A DNA stretch of 64,000 bases, from contig NZ_PQIA01000007.1 of NCBI RefSeq assembly GCF_003385235.1, forward strand, positions 1 to 64,000, read 5' to 3'. The position numbers and the translations under genes are program-made. Below the pieces are notes generated by a model. That model was not told the origin of the DNA. It saw nothing but the letters and a program-made list of their open reading frames with translations, and searched no databases. This DNA is from Amycolatopsis circi (GTDB lineage Bacteria; Actinomycetota; Actinomycetes; Mycobacteriales; Pseudonocardiaceae). Shown in pieces: positions 44,703 to 53,346 of the stretch; position 1 is the stretch's first letter, and every line of letters begins with the position of its first letter.

Positions 44703-45620
44703 ATGCGATGGAGGCTGGCCGCGGCGGTGGCGGCGCTGACGGTGCTGCTGAGCGGGTGCGGGCCGAGCTTCGCGAACCTGCACCTGCGCGTCGCGGCCGG
44801 GTCGGTGGGCGGCGTCTACCACGACCTCGCCGGGCCGCTGGCGTCGGCGTGGGCGGGCGAACTCGGCATCGAGACGCCCGAGGTGCTCGCCACCCAGGGG
44901 TCGCGCGACAACCTCAACCGAGTGCTCACCGGGGGCGCGGACGTCGCGTTCGTCGCCGCGGACCTGGCCGCCGACGCGGCGGCCGCGCACCCCGGCAAGC
45001 TCGCCGCGCTGGCCCGCATCCACGACGACTACCTGCACATCGTCGTCCGCAAGGACTCGCCCTACACCACGGTGGCGATGCTGCGCGGCCGCCACATCGC
45101 GGTCGGCTCGCCGGAGTCGGGCGTCGAGTACATCGCCGACCGGGTGCTGAAGGTCGCCGGGCTGAAAGGCGCGGTCGCGGTCGACCAGCTGAGCCTGGAC
45201 GCTTCGCTCACCGCGCTGGCCGACCGCAAGATCGACGCGATGTTCTGGTCCGGCGGACTGCCGACGCCGCTCATCACCGAGTACAACCGCAAGGTCGGCC
45301 TGAAGCTGCTCGACATGTCCATGCTGATGCCGGGCATGCAGCGGTTCAGCCCGGTGTACGGCACCGCGACCATCCCCGGCAGCACCTACGACCAGCCCGG
45401 CCCGGTCACGACGCTGGTGGTGCCGAACTTCCTCGTCGTGCCCACCTCGATGTCCGCCGACGTCGCGGAAGCGCTCACGAAGGGCCTGTACGACGCCCGC
45501 CCGTCGCTCGCGGCGGTCAACCGGGCGGCGCTGTCGATCGACGTGCATCCGGGGATCGAGACCGGGCCGCTGCCGTTGCACCCTGGCGCGCTGGCGTATT
45601 ACCGCGCGGAGAAGGTCTAG
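44703..45620 (+). CDS. TAXI-family TRAP solute-binding lipoprotein
   Basis: This 305-residue protein is a lipoprotein (lipobox LLSGC, C19) of the TAXI/NMT1-like TRAP solute-binding type (VAAGSVGGVYHDLAGPLA, with TQGSRDNLNRVLTGGADVAFV). Members bind glutamate, tricarboxylates or other acids for a membrane transporter. No TRAP membrane subunit lies nearby, so it may be a sensor or use a distant permease. Its stop overlaps the convergent sensor kinase gene by four bases, so the three genes probably form one signalling unit, similar to TctCDE-type control of tricarboxylate uptake. Confidence 0.85.
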   Translation: MRWRLAAAVAALTVLLSGCGPSFANLHLRVAAGSVGGVYHDLAGPLASAWAGELGIETPEVLATQGSRDNLNRVLTGGADVAFVAADLAADAAAAHPGKLAALARIHDDYLHIVVRKDSPYTTVAMLRGRHIAVGSPESGVEYIADRVLKVAGLKGAVAVDQLSLDASLTALADRKIDAMFWSGGLPTPLITEYNRKVGLKLLDMSMLMPGMQRFSPVYGTATIPGSTYDQPGPVTTLVVPNFLVVPTSMSADVAEALTKGLYDARPSLAAVNRAALSIDVHPGIETGPLPLHPGALAYYRAEKV

Positions 45621-47014
45621 CCCGCGACCGGGAAGTCCATCGCGATCCGCAGCCCGCCGCCCTCGGGCAGGGACAACCGCGTCTCGCCGCCGGAATGCCG
45701 GACGATCTCCGTCACGATCGCCAGCCCCAGCCCCGACCCCGGCACGTTCTGATGCGCGGTGCTCCGCCAGAACCGGTCGACAGCCCGCTCCAGTTCGTCC
45801 TCCCGCAGGCCGGGACCGTGGTCGCGGACCGAAACCGTCACGCGGCCCTCGGCAACGCTCGCGGCCACCTCCACGGAGGTGCCGGGAGGGCTGAACTTGA
45901 GCGCGTTGTCCAGCAAAGCGTCGAGCACGACCTCCAGCCCGCGCGGCGGCACGAGCACCCGCGCGCCGTTGACGTCCACTGCGCTCTCCAGCGGGACCTC
46001 GCGAGCCGCGCCGACCACCGACCAGTCGGCGACCCGGTCCGCGATCACCTCGGCGAGGTCTTCGGACACCAGCTCGCCTCCCGCGGCTTCGGCGCGGGCC
46101 ATCGACAGCAGCTCGTCGAGAATCTGGTTCAGCCGCTTGGCGTCCACCTGTGCCGCTTCGAGGTCGGCCGCCGCGGTTTCGTCGGTCACCTGGCCGTCGA
46201 GATTGCCCAGCCGGATCTTCAACGCCGTCAACGGATTGCGCAGCTGATGCGAGGCGTCGGCGACGAACGCGCGCTGCGCGGCCAGTGCTTCCGACACACT
46301 CGCCGCCATCCGGTCGAACGACCGCCCCAGCTGCCGCAGTTCCGGCGGACCGCCGCTCTCCCCCACCGGCTCCGCCTCGCGGCCGCTGACCACGGACGCG
46401 ACCAGCGCGCCCGTCGCCTCGTCCAGCCGCCGGACCGGGCGCAGCGTCCAGCGCACCACCGGCAGCGCGACGAGCAGCGCGAGCCCGAACGCGACCAGCG
46501 CGCACGCGGCCAGCAGCAACCACTGCCACAGCAGCTGGGTGCGGACGTGATCGGTCGCGGATTCCGTCACGACCGCGCCGCGCACCTCGCCGTCGATGAG
46601 GATCGGCTCGGCCAGCACCAGCGGTTTGCCGGCCCAGGGCATCAGCAGCGGCCCGGCTTCGGGCGGACGGGCGGCGAGCGCCTCGTTCACCGGCACCTGG
46701 ATCGCGGCCCGGTCGACGTGTCCGGCGCCGGTGTCGCCGAGGGAACTCAGCACCGGGTCGCCGTCCTGGTTCACCACGACCACTTTCACGCCGTACACGT
46801 CGGTGTACCGGCGCAGCTTGGGTTCCAGCAGGCCGAGCTGGTTGTCGAGCAGCGGACGCTGGGCGAGCGAGGCGAACCGCGAGGTGTCGGTGAGCCGGTC
46901 GAGGAAGAGCTTCTGCTGGATGCTGCTCGCGATGCTCAGCGCGAGCGGGATGCCGAGCCCGAACACGAGCAGCGCGACGAGCGTGACGACGATGCCCTGC
47001 AACCGGACGCGCAT
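45617..47014 (-). CDS. OmpR-type sensor histidine kinase
   Basis: The kinase has 465 residues: transmembrane segment at about 8-30, an extracytoplasmic sensor (about 31-160; TDVYGVKVVVVNQDGDPVLSS), a second transmembrane segment near 165-190, a HAMP-like part, HisKA with the phospho-His in VADASHQLRNPLTAL, and the ATPase domain (DALLDNALKF, DHGPGL, GSGLGLAIV). It resembles TctE-type kinases. It shares a 4-base overlap with the TAXI gene and precedes nothing on its own strand. The response regulator lies three bases upstream. Confidence 0.9.
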   Translation of the reverse strand: MRVRLQGIVVTLVALLVFGLGIPLALSIASSIQQKLFLDRLTDTSRFASLAQRPLLDNQLGLLEPKLRRYTDVYGVKVVVVNQDGDPVLSSLGDTGAGHVDRAAIQVPVNEALAARPPEAGPLLMPWAGKPLVLAEPILIDGEVRGAVVTESATDHVRTQLLWQWLLLAACALVAFGLALLVALPVVRWTLRPVRRLDEATGALVASVVSGREAEPVGESGGPPELRQLGRSFDRMAASVSEALAAQRAFVADASHQLRNPLTALKIRLGNLDGQVTDETAAADLEAAQVDAKRLNQILDELLSMARAEAAGGELVSEDLAEVIADRVADWSVVGAAREVPLESAVDVNGARVLVPPRGLEVVLDALLDNALKFSPPGTSVEVAASVAEGRVTVSVRDHGPGLREDELERAVDRFWRSTAHQNVPGSGLGLAIVTEIVRHSGGETRLSLPEGGGLRIAMDFPVAG

Positions 47015-47017
47015 CGG

Positions 47018-47686
47018 TCAGTCCCGCCGGATGCCCAGCCGGTAGCCGACACCGCGCACCGTTTCGATCAGCGCCGGGCGGCCGAGTTTGGTGCGCAGAG
47101 TGGCGACGTGTACGTCCAGCGAACGGCTCTCGGCCGCGCCGCGGTGCCCCCACACCTCGTTCAGCACCTGCTCGCGCGAACACACCGCGCCACCCGCCGC
47201 CGCGACCAGCGCGAGCACCTGGAACTCCTTGCGGGACAACGCGATCGGCTCTCCCGCGACCAGTACCTCGTGCCGCGAGAGGTCGATCCGGACGTCGCCG
47301 ACCTCGACGACCGGCACCGTCGGTGCGGTCTTTTCGGTGCGCCGCCTGCGCACCGCTTCGACGCGCGCGAGCAGTTCCTCGACGTCGTACGGCTTGACCA
47401 GGTAGTCGTCGGCGCCGGCGCGCAGGCCGTGCACGCGGTCGTTCACCTCGCCGCGCGCGGACACCACGATCACCGCGACGTCGCTGACCGCCCGGATCTG
47501 GCGGCAGAGCACCACGCCGTCGACATCGGGAAGGCCGAGGTCGAGAAGGATCACGTCGACGTCGTGAACGCGGTCGAGCACCCCGGCCCCGGACGGCAGC
47601 CGCTGCATGGTGAGGCCGCGGCGGACCAGCGCGGGGACGAGCGCGCCCGCGACCCGGTCGTCGTCCTCCACCAGCAGCACGCGCAC
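47018..47686 (-). CDS. OmpR/PhoB-family response regulator
   Basis: The protein has 222 residues: receiver domain with acidic EDDD at 7-10, phospho-Asp in ILLDLGLPDVDG near 51, and the switch Lys in YLVKPYD; then a winged-helix DNA-binding domain (about 125-220; RSLDVHVATLRTKLGRP, VRGVGYRL). The GTG at 47684-47686 follows GGGGAGGAGC. It heads the regulator-kinase pair that points at the TAXI gene. It resembles TctD. The target promoter is unknown. Confidence 0.9.
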   Translation of the reverse strand: MRVLLVEDDDRVAGALVPALVRRGLTMQRLPSGAGVLDRVHDVDVILLDLGLPDVDGVVLCRQIRAVSDVAVIVVSARGEVNDRVHGLRAGADDYLVKPYDVEELLARVEAVRRRRTEKTAPTVPVVEVGDVRIDLSRHEVLVAGEPIALSRKEFQVLALVAAAGGAVCSREQVLNEVWGHRGAAESRSLDVHVATLRTKLGRPALIETVRGVGYRLGIRRD

Positions 47687-47942
47687 GCTTGCTCCTCCCC
47701 GGTGATCCCGACCACGGTAGCCGGACTCTAGGGCGCCGCGCCCCGCGGACACGGTGCGTGGCGGCCGCCACAGTCCCGACTAGGCTGAAAGCCGACACGA
47801 CGGCCGCATCCGATACGTAGTTGAAACCCTAAGTATTGCTCAAGCCGTCTTTACAACAGATGTCCCGGTAGTAGGTTTCCGCCAGCGTTGCGGAACCCCG
47901 GTTCCGCGGACGCCGACGACCAACGGAGCTCTGGAGGCCACG

Positions 47943-48695
47943 ATGACCACCGAGGTGGCGACGCCGATGATCAAGGCGGCCGCCGTGAACAAGCACTTCG
48001 GCGAGCTGCACGTGCTGCGCGAGATCACCCTCGAGGTGCCGCGCGGCCAGGTCGTCGTCGTGCTCGGGCCGTCCGGGTCGGGCAAGTCGACGCTGTGCCG
48101 CGCGATCAACCGGCTCGAGCCGATCGACTCCGGCGAGATCGCCGTCGACGGCGTGCCGCTGCCCGCCGAGGGCAAGGCGCTCGCCGCGCTGCGCGCCGAC
48201 GTCGGCATGGTCTTCCAGCAGTTCAACCTGTTCGCGCACAAGACGATCCTCGAGAACGTCATGCTCGCGCCGGTGAAGGTGCGCAAGACCGCGCAGGCCG
48301 AGGCCCGCAAGACCGCGATGGAACTGCTCGAGCGCGTCGGCATCGCGAACCAGGCCGACAAGTACCCGGCCCAGCTGTCCGGCGGCCAGCAGCAGCGCGT
48401 GGCGATCGCCCGCGCGCTCGCGATGAGGCCCAAGGTGATGCTGTTCGACGAGCCGACCTCGGCGCTGGACCCGGAAATGGTCCAGGAGGTGCTCGACGTG
48501 ATGACCGGGCTGGCGAAGGACGGCATGACCATGCTCGTGGTCACGCACGAGATGGGCTTCGCCCGTCGCGCCGCCGACCGCGTCCTCTTCATGGCCGACG
48601 GCGAGATCGTCGAGGACGCGACGCCGGAAGAGTTCTTCACCAAGCCGAAGTCGGACCGCGCCAAGGACTTCCTCGGCAAGATCCTGACCCACTGA
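47943..48695 (+). CDS. gluA: Glutamate-type ABC transporter ATP-binding protein
   Basis: The protein is the ATPase of a polar amino acid uptake system like corynebacterial gluABCD. The 250 residues have Walker [10 protein letters not shown] at 42-50, the signature LSGGQQQR near 144 and Walker [10 protein letters not shown] near 166. The 256-base gap before it (47687-47942) carries a short TTCCGC/GCGGAA hairpin near 47875-47895, and no clear promoter was found. It is the first gene of gluABCD, before the binding protein gene. Confidence 0.9.
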   Translation: MTTEVATPMIKAAAVNKHFGELHVLREITLEVPRGQVVVVLGPSGSGKSTLCRAINRLEPIDSGEIAVDGVPLPAEGKALAALRADVGMVFQQFNLFAHKTILENVMLAPVKVRKTAQAEARKTAMELLERVGIANQADKYPAQLSGGQQQRVAIARALAMRPKVMLFDEPTSALDPEMVQEVLDVMTGLAKDGMTMLVVTHEMGFARRAADRVLFMADGEIVEDATPEEFFTKPKSDRAKDFLGKILTH

Positions 48696-48755
48696 CCCGT
48701 TCGGGGGAATCCCCCGGCGCCCCGCGGCCGAGGTGGCTGTAATCGGCCGTGTCCA

Positions 48756-48780
48756 TCGGTGCCGCCCCGACCGGCACCGA
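48756..48780 (+). other. Intercistronic stem-loop between gluA and gluB
   Basis: A perfect 9-base stem TCGGTGCCG / CGGCACCGA with loop CCCCGAC lies in the 130-base gluA-gluB gap. No T-run follows. It may protect or process the mRNA so that gluB is made in larger amounts than gluA. Confidence 0.45.
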
Positions 48781-48784
48781 CGTT

Positions 48785-48810
48785 CCCGGACAGATTTTTC
48801 CCGGACAGAT
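48785..48810 (+). repeat. Direct repeat before gluB
   Basis: CCCGGACAGAT occurs at 48785-48795 and again at 48800-48810, separated by TTTT. It ends 15 bases before the gluB start and next to its ribosome site TTGGAGAG. It may be a translational control region or accidental. Confidence 0.35.
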
Positions 48811-48825
48811 ATTGGAGAGACTGAC

Positions 48826-49731
48826 ATGAGGATCCGCACCCTCGCGGCCGCTCTGCTCGCCGGCGGGCTGCTGCTCACCGCCTGCGGCAAGGAAGGCGCC
48901 CCGGCCGGTTCCGGCGGGGACGCCAACACCAACGCCGCGGCGTTGCCGACCTACGAAGTGGCGAAGGACGTCAAGCTCGACGGCTCGCCGGTCTTCACGA
49001 AGATCAAGTCCGCGGGCACGATCACCATCGGCGTCAAGGACGACCAGCCCGAGCTGGGCCAGAAGGACCCGAAGACCGGCAAGTTCCAGGGCTTCGACAT
49101 CGAGATCGCCCGGATGGTCGCGGCGGGCCTCGGCTTCAGCGAGGACAAGATCAAGTACACGACGGTCGACTCGGCCGCCCGCGAGCAGGCCATCTCCAAC
49201 GGCCAGGTCGACCTCTACGTCGGCACCTACACCATCAGCGACAAGCGCAAGAAGCTCGTGTCGTTCGCCGGCCCGTACTTCCAGGCCGGGCAGGACCTGC
49301 TGGTGCGCAAGGACGACAACTCGATCACCGGGCCGGAGACGCTGAAGGGCAAGAAGGTCTGCTCGGTCACCGGGTCGACCCCGATCCAGCGCGTGCGCGA
49401 GCAGAAGCTGACCGACCAGATCGTCGAGTTCCAGAAGTACTCGCAGTGCGTGGAGAAGCTGAGCACGAAGGACGTCGACGCGGTCACCACCGACGACGCG
49501 ATCCTCAAGGGCTACGCGGCGCAGGACCCGGACAGCTTCAAGGTCGTCGGCAAGCCGTTCTCGAAGGAGCCCTACGGCATCGGCCTGAACAAGGACGACA
49601 AGGTGCTGCGCGACAAGATCGACGACCTGCTGCAGGCCGCCGAGACCAACGGCACCTGGAAGAAGATCTACGACGCCACCCTCGGCAAATCCGGCGCGCC
49701 CGCGACGCCGCCGGCCATCGAGCGGTACTGA
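48826..49731 (+). CDS. gluB: Glutamate-type ABC transporter substrate-binding lipoprotein
   Basis: The protein has 301 residues, with lipobox LLTAC (C20) and a family 3 solute-binding fold (TITIGVKDDQPELG, GFDIEIARMVAAGLG, VDLYVGTYTISDKR). It binds glutamate or a related acidic or polar amino acid outside the membrane. A Gly/Ala/Asn-rich linker follows the lipid anchor. The operon order is gluA-gluB-gluC-gluD. It stands between two stem-loops, which fits higher expression. Confidence 0.9.
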   Translation: MRIRTLAAALLAGGLLLTACGKEGAPAGSGGDANTNAAALPTYEVAKDVKLDGSPVFTKIKSAGTITIGVKDDQPELGQKDPKTGKFQGFDIEIARMVAAGLGFSEDKIKYTTVDSAAREQAISNGQVDLYVGTYTISDKRKKLVSFAGPYFQAGQDLLVRKDDNSITGPETLKGKKVCSVTGSTPIQRVREQKLTDQIVEFQKYSQCVEKLSTKDVDAVTTDDAILKGYAAQDPDSFKVVGKPFSKEPYGIGLNKDDKVLRDKIDDLLQAAETNGTWKKIYDATLGKSGAPATPPAIERY

Positions 49732-49739
49732 CCTGATCC

Positions 49740-49776
49740 GGCGGCCGGTGGGCGAAGCTTTCGCCCACCGGCCGCC
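49740..49776 (+). other. Intercistronic hairpin between gluB and gluC
   Basis: A perfect 17-base stem (49740-49756 and 49760-49776) with loop GCT lies between gluB and gluC. It lacks a T-run, so full termination is unlikely. It probably attenuates transcription or stabilises the gluB message, which lowers the permease genes relative to the binding protein. Confidence 0.6.
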
Positions 49777-49815
49777 GCACACCCACTATCGGCACACGGA
49801 CGCGGGGAAGGCTCC

Positions 49816-50463
49816 ATGGACGTCCTGCTCGACAATCTGGACCTCTTCGGTCCGTTCTTTCTCACCACGATCGAACTGTTCCTGATCGCGGGGGCGTGCA
49901 GCCTGGTGCTGGGCACGATCCTCGCGATGCTGCGGGTGAGCCCGGTCCCGATGCTGCGCGCGATCGGCACGACCTACGTCACCGTCCTGCGCAACACGCC
50001 GCTGACGCTGGTGTTCGCGTTCCTCGTGTTCGCCTACCCGCTGCTCGACATCGTCAAGATCGACTACTTCCCGACCGCCGCGGTGGCGCTGACGATCTAC
50101 ACGTCGGCGTTCATCTGCGAGGTCGTGCGCTCGGGCATCAACACGGTGCCGGTCGGCCAGGCCGAGGCGGGCCGCGCGCTGGGCCTGTCGTCCGGGCAGA
50201 TCCTCGGCGGCATCGTCCTCCCGCAGGCGCTGCGGTCGGTGGTGCCGCCGCTCGTCAGCATGCTCATCGCGCTGCTGAAGAACACGACGATCGCCAGCGG
50301 GTTCTCGGTCGCCGAAGCCGGCGCGATCCGGCAGTACGTGTCCGAGCGCGGCGACAACCAGATGGTCGCGCTCCTGTGGGTGGCGCTCGGCTTCATCATC
50401 CTCGTGTCGGTGCTGTCGCTCGTGCAGCGCAGCCTGGAGAAGCGCTGGAGCGTGGCCCGATGA
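49816..50463 (+). CDS. gluC: Glutamate-type ABC transporter permease 1
   Basis: The protein has 215 residues and about five transmembrane segments of the HisM-type amino acid permease family. The EAA-loop motif AEAGRALGLSSGQILGGIVLPQA contacts the ATPase. It forms the channel with GluD. Its stop overlaps the gluD start by four bases (ATGA). Confidence 0.9.
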   Translation: MDVLLDNLDLFGPFFLTTIELFLIAGACSLVLGTILAMLRVSPVPMLRAIGTTYVTVLRNTPLTLVFAFLVFAYPLLDIVKIDYFPTAAVALTIYTSAFICEVVRSGINTVPVGQAEAGRALGLSSGQILGGIVLPQALRSVVPPLVSMLIALLKNTTIASGFSVAEAGAIRQYVSERGDNQMVALLWVALGFIILVSVLSLVQRSLEKRWSVAR

Positions 50464-51344
50464 GCACGGTTCTTTTCGACACCCCGGGCCCGAAAGCGCG
50501 CGTGCGGCACCGGCTTTACGCGGTGCTCGGCATCGTCGTGGTCGCGGCGCTGATCGCGTTCGTGATCTACCGCTTCATCGACAGCGGCCAGTTCTCCGGC
50601 CGCAAGTGGGAGTGGCTGCAGTACTCCCAGGTGCAGAGCGACCTCGCGAACGCCGTGCTGGCGACAGTGAAGGCCTTCGCGCTGGGAGCGGTGCTCGCCA
50701 TCGTGTTCGGCGCGGTGTTCGCGGCCGGACGGCTGTCCGATCACGCGTGGGTGCGCGGGATCTGCACGTTCGTCGTGGAGTTCTTCCGCGCGATCCCGCT
50801 GCTGATCCTGATGTTCCTGTTCTACTACGGCCTCCCGACCCTCGGCGTGGACACGTCTCCGCTGTTCGCGGTGGTGCTCGGCCTGACGCTGTACAACGGC
50901 TCGGTGCTGGCGGAGGTGTTCCGCGCGGGCATCCAGTCCCTGCCGAAGGGCCAGAGCGAAGCCGCGTACGCGCTCGGCATGCGCAAGACCCAGGTGATGT
51001 TCACGGTCCTGCTGCCGCAGGCTCTGCGCGCGATGTTGCCGACGATCATCAGCCAGCTGGTGGTGCTGCTCAAGGACACCGCGCTCGGCTTCCTGGTGAC
51101 GTACCCGGAGCTGCTGTACTACGCCCGCTACATCGGCAGCCAGGGCGACTTCGGCCGTCCGATCGTGCCGTCGACCCTCGTGGCGGCCGCGATCTACATC
51201 GCGATGTGTCTGCTGCTGACCGCGCTCGCGACGTACCTCGAACGCCGCAACCGCCGCAGCAAGAAGCACATCGACACGGGGGCCAAGGACGCAGCGGAAC
51301 TCACCGCCGCGGCGACCGGCGGCCTGCGCGGAGGCCCTTTCTGA
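50460..51344 (+). CDS. gluD: Glutamate-type ABC transporter permease 2
   Basis: The protein has 294 residues with an N-terminal extension of about 20 residues, five to six transmembrane segments and the EAA loop SEAAYALGMRKTQVMFTVLLPQA. The C-terminal tail is charged and Lys/Arg-rich (NRRSKKH). It completes the GluABCD transporter and is followed by a terminator. Confidence 0.9.
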   Translation: MSTVLFDTPGPKARVRHRLYAVLGIVVVAALIAFVIYRFIDSGQFSGRKWEWLQYSQVQSDLANAVLATVKAFALGAVLAIVFGAVFAAGRLSDHAWVRGICTFVVEFFRAIPLLILMFLFYYGLPTLGVDTSPLFAVVLGLTLYNGSVLAEVFRAGIQSLPKGQSEAAYALGMRKTQVMFTVLLPQALRAMLPTIISQLVVLLKDTALGFLVTYPELLYYARYIGSQGDFGRPIVPSTLVAAAIYIAMCLLLTALATYLERRNRRSKKHIDTGAKDAAELTAAATGGLRGGPF

Positions 51345-51369
51345 CGGTCCGTTCGTCTTTCGCTTGACG

Positions 51370-51414
51370 CCCCCGGCGCTGCTTTCGTTGCGGCGCTGGG
51401 GGTTTCTTGCTTTT
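51370..51414 (+). terminator. Intrinsic terminator of gluABCD
   Basis: A 10-base stem (CCCCCGGCGC with GCGCTGGGGG, one G-U pair) is followed by TTTCTTGCTTTT. It lies 25 bases after the gluD stop and reaches the end of the convergent VOC gene. Confidence 0.85.
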
Positions 51415-51761
51415 CAGCCGTGCGCGGTCGGATGGCGCGGTTGATACAGCGGCAGGACGCTGCCGCTGGGCAAGCGGATCGACACTCGCGTGCCCCACGA
51501 GGCTGTTGTCGCCTCACCGTCCGCTTTGGCGCCCTTGTCGGCCAGCTGGCGGACTGTTTCGTCGAGGTTGTCGCACATCAGGTAGAACTCTTGCTGCGGT
51601 TCGCCTTCGGTCGGGTGCACTGCGAGTTCTGTTGGGGGCAAACGGAAAATGAGCCAGCCGTCGCCTGCGTCCACGTGGCCGAGTTCCAGCACGTCCTTAA
51701 GGAACTCTCGGTCGGCCGTGGCGTCTTTGCTGTACAGGATCACGTGGGCACCGGTGATCAT
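51414..51761 (-). CDS. VOC/glyoxalase-fold protein
   Basis: The protein has 115 residues with the start MITGAHVILYSKDATADREFL, typical of a VOC (vicinal oxygen chelate) domain. Metal or antibiotic binding roles are known for the fold, but the substrate is unknown here. It overlaps the end of the nucleotidyltransferase gene by 65 bases and has its own ribosome site, GGAAGGA. It may act together with the nucleotidyltransferase, for example in drug modification, but this is a guess from position. Confidence 0.8.
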   Translation of the reverse strand: MITGAHVILYSKDATADREFLKDVLELGHVDAGDGWLIFRLPPTELAVHPTEGEPQQEFYLMCDNLDETVRQLADKGAKADGEATTASWGTRVSIRLPSGSVLPLYQPRHPTAHG

Positions 51762-52461
51762 GGCTGCGTCCTTCCGGAAGTTGTTCTCTGGCAAGGGAAA
51801 TCGTCTCTTCGGCCAGTGCGGACAGTTCCGCGTCCCGGCTCGCCGCGGCACGAGCCAATCGAGTGATGCCGTCGACCCACGAACCCGTGCTAACGTCGAT
51901 TTCATCAATGCGAGAACATCCCCGTGACAAGAGCCCCCGAGCATCCTCGTAGCGGCCGCGAGCAACTGCCTTGATCGCTCCCAGTGCGTTGGCCAGCGCA
52001 CTGGCCGGCTTGGACCACTCTCCGTCCCGCGCGTGGTCGGCCGGATCGCCCGGACCGGCGCCGGCCTCGCGCACGGCGAGGTCAAGCCGCCAGAACAAGG
52101 AAACCTCGGCGAACCGCACGAACAGCAACCGCTGTCGCGTCGAGTGGAAGCAGTCAGGCGCCGTCCGGACGGCCGCCACCGGCTGCACCCGCTCCAGCGT
52201 CGCCCGTACAGAGGCCAGGCAGCCGGCCAGGCCGCCGTCGGGCACGAGCCACTCGACGTCGATGTCGCTGTACTCGTCCGCGGTTCCCGTGCGCAGCGAA
52301 CCGCGCAGCTGCGCACGGGAACCGGGGCACGAGACAGCCAGCGCCCCGATGATGCGGTCCGCCAGCACGTCCCGCTTCATCGTCGGCACCGGTGCCGGTG
52401 CCGGTTTCGGCTTCGGCACTGGCGCTCGCCCAGCCGTCCGGCCGGACGGGGTCTGATCCAT
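51697..52461 (-). CDS. Nucleotidyltransferase-domain protein
   Basis: The protein has about 254 residues. The Pol-beta-type nucleotidyltransferase signature is present: GSLRTGTADEYSDIDVEW near 55-72 with the two metal Asp residues. A helical C-terminal part follows. Such enzymes add nucleotides to antibiotics, proteins or RNA. The start is uncertain: ATG 52459-52461 gives a Pro-rich N-terminus (PKPKPAPAPVP), while ATG 52378-52380 (MKRDVLADR) is closer to the domain. The last 65 bases overlap the VOC gene. No homologue can be named. Confidence 0.6.
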   Translation of the reverse strand: MDQTPSGRTAGRAPVPKPKPAPAPVPTMKRDVLADRIIGALAVSCPGSRAQLRGSLRTGTADEYSDIDVEWLVPDGGLAGCLASVRATLERVQPVAAVRTAPDCFHSTRQRLLFVRFAEVSLFWRLDLAVREAGAGPGDPADHARDGEWSKPASALANALGAIKAVARGRYEDARGLLSRGCSRIDEIDVSTGSWVDGITRLARAAASRDAELSALAEETISLAREQLPEGRSHDHRCPRDPVQQRRHGRPRVP

Positions 52462-52593
52462 GCCATTACGCCCGCTATCGCCGTTTGAGGAGGAACTGCC
52501 TATCGCCCAACCACAACTGAATACGCCCGCAGACCGGGTGAAGGGGCCCGCGAACCCAGCCACCACGGCGTCGTGCCGACGGAGCGCGCTGGG

Positions 52594-53346
52594 TCACCGG
52601 TTACGGCGGAACAGCTTGTCTCCCAGCCAGACAATCGGGTCGTACTTGCGATCGGCGACGCGTTCCTTCATCGGGATCAGCGCGTTGTCGGTGATGTGGA
52701 TGCCTTCCGGGCACACCTCGGTGCAGCACTTGGTGATGTTGCAGAGCCCGAGCCCGTGCTCGTCCTGGGCGGCGTCGCGGCGGTCGGCGACGTCCATCGG
52801 ATGCATCTCCAGCTCGGCGATCCGCATGAGGTAACGAGGTCCGGCGAAGCTTTCCTTGTTCTCCTCGTGGTCGCGGACGACGTGACAGGTGTTCTGGCAC
52901 AGGTAGCACTCGATGCACTTGCGGAATTCCTGCGAGCGCTCGACGTCCACCTGCTGCATCCGGTACTCGCCGGGTTTCAGCCCCTCCGGCGGGGTGAAGG
53001 ACGGGATCTCGCGAGCCTTCGTGTAGTTGAACGACACGTCGGTGACGAGGTCGCGGATCACCGGGAAGGTGCGCATCGGCGTGACCGTCACGACCTCGGC
53101 CTCGGTGAACGTCGACATGCGCGTCATGCACAGCAGCCGCGGCCTGCCGTTGATCTCCGCCGAGCAGGAACCGCACTTGCCTGCCTTGCAGTTCCAGCGC
53201 ACGGCGAGGTCGGAGGCCTGGGTGGCCTGCAGCCGGTGGATGATGTCGAGCACGACCTCGCCCTCGTTCACCTCCACGGTGAAGTCCTGCAGGTCGCCGC
53301 CGGTCGCGTCGCCTCGCCACACGCGGAACTTCGCCTGGTAGCTCAC
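52594..53346 (-). CDS. sdhB: Succinate dehydrogenase iron-sulfur subunit (Sdh1-type)
   Basis: This 250-residue protein carries electrons from the flavin to quinone through three clusters. The [2Fe-2S] ligands are C53, C58, C61 and C73. The motifs CIECYLCQNTC and CNITKCCTEVCPEGI give the [4Fe-4S] and [3Fe-4S] clusters. The GTG at 53344-53346 overlaps the flavoprotein stop by four bases. It is the last gene of a four-gene operon similar in order to mycobacterial Rv0250c-Rv0247c, so it belongs to the Sdh1 type. Confidence 0.95.
   Translation of the reverse strand: MSYQAKFRVWRGDATGGDLQDFTVEVNEGEVVLDIIHRLQATQASDLAVRWNCKAGKCGSCSAEINGRPRLLCMTRMSTFTEAEVVTVTPMRTFPVIRDLVTDVSFNYTKAREIPSFTPPEGLKPGEYRMQQVDVERSQEFRKCIECYLCQNTCHVVRDHEENKESFAGPRYLMRIAELEMHPMDVADRRDAAQDEHGLGLCNITKCCTEVCPEGIHITDNALIPMKERVADRKYDPIVWLGDKLFRRNR

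Noticed and set aside
44673-47798. Minus-strand 1041-codon frame and its plus-strand 1007-codon counterpart
   Set aside because: Both are shadows over the TAXI gene and the kinase/regulator pair, whose motifs are convincing in other frames.
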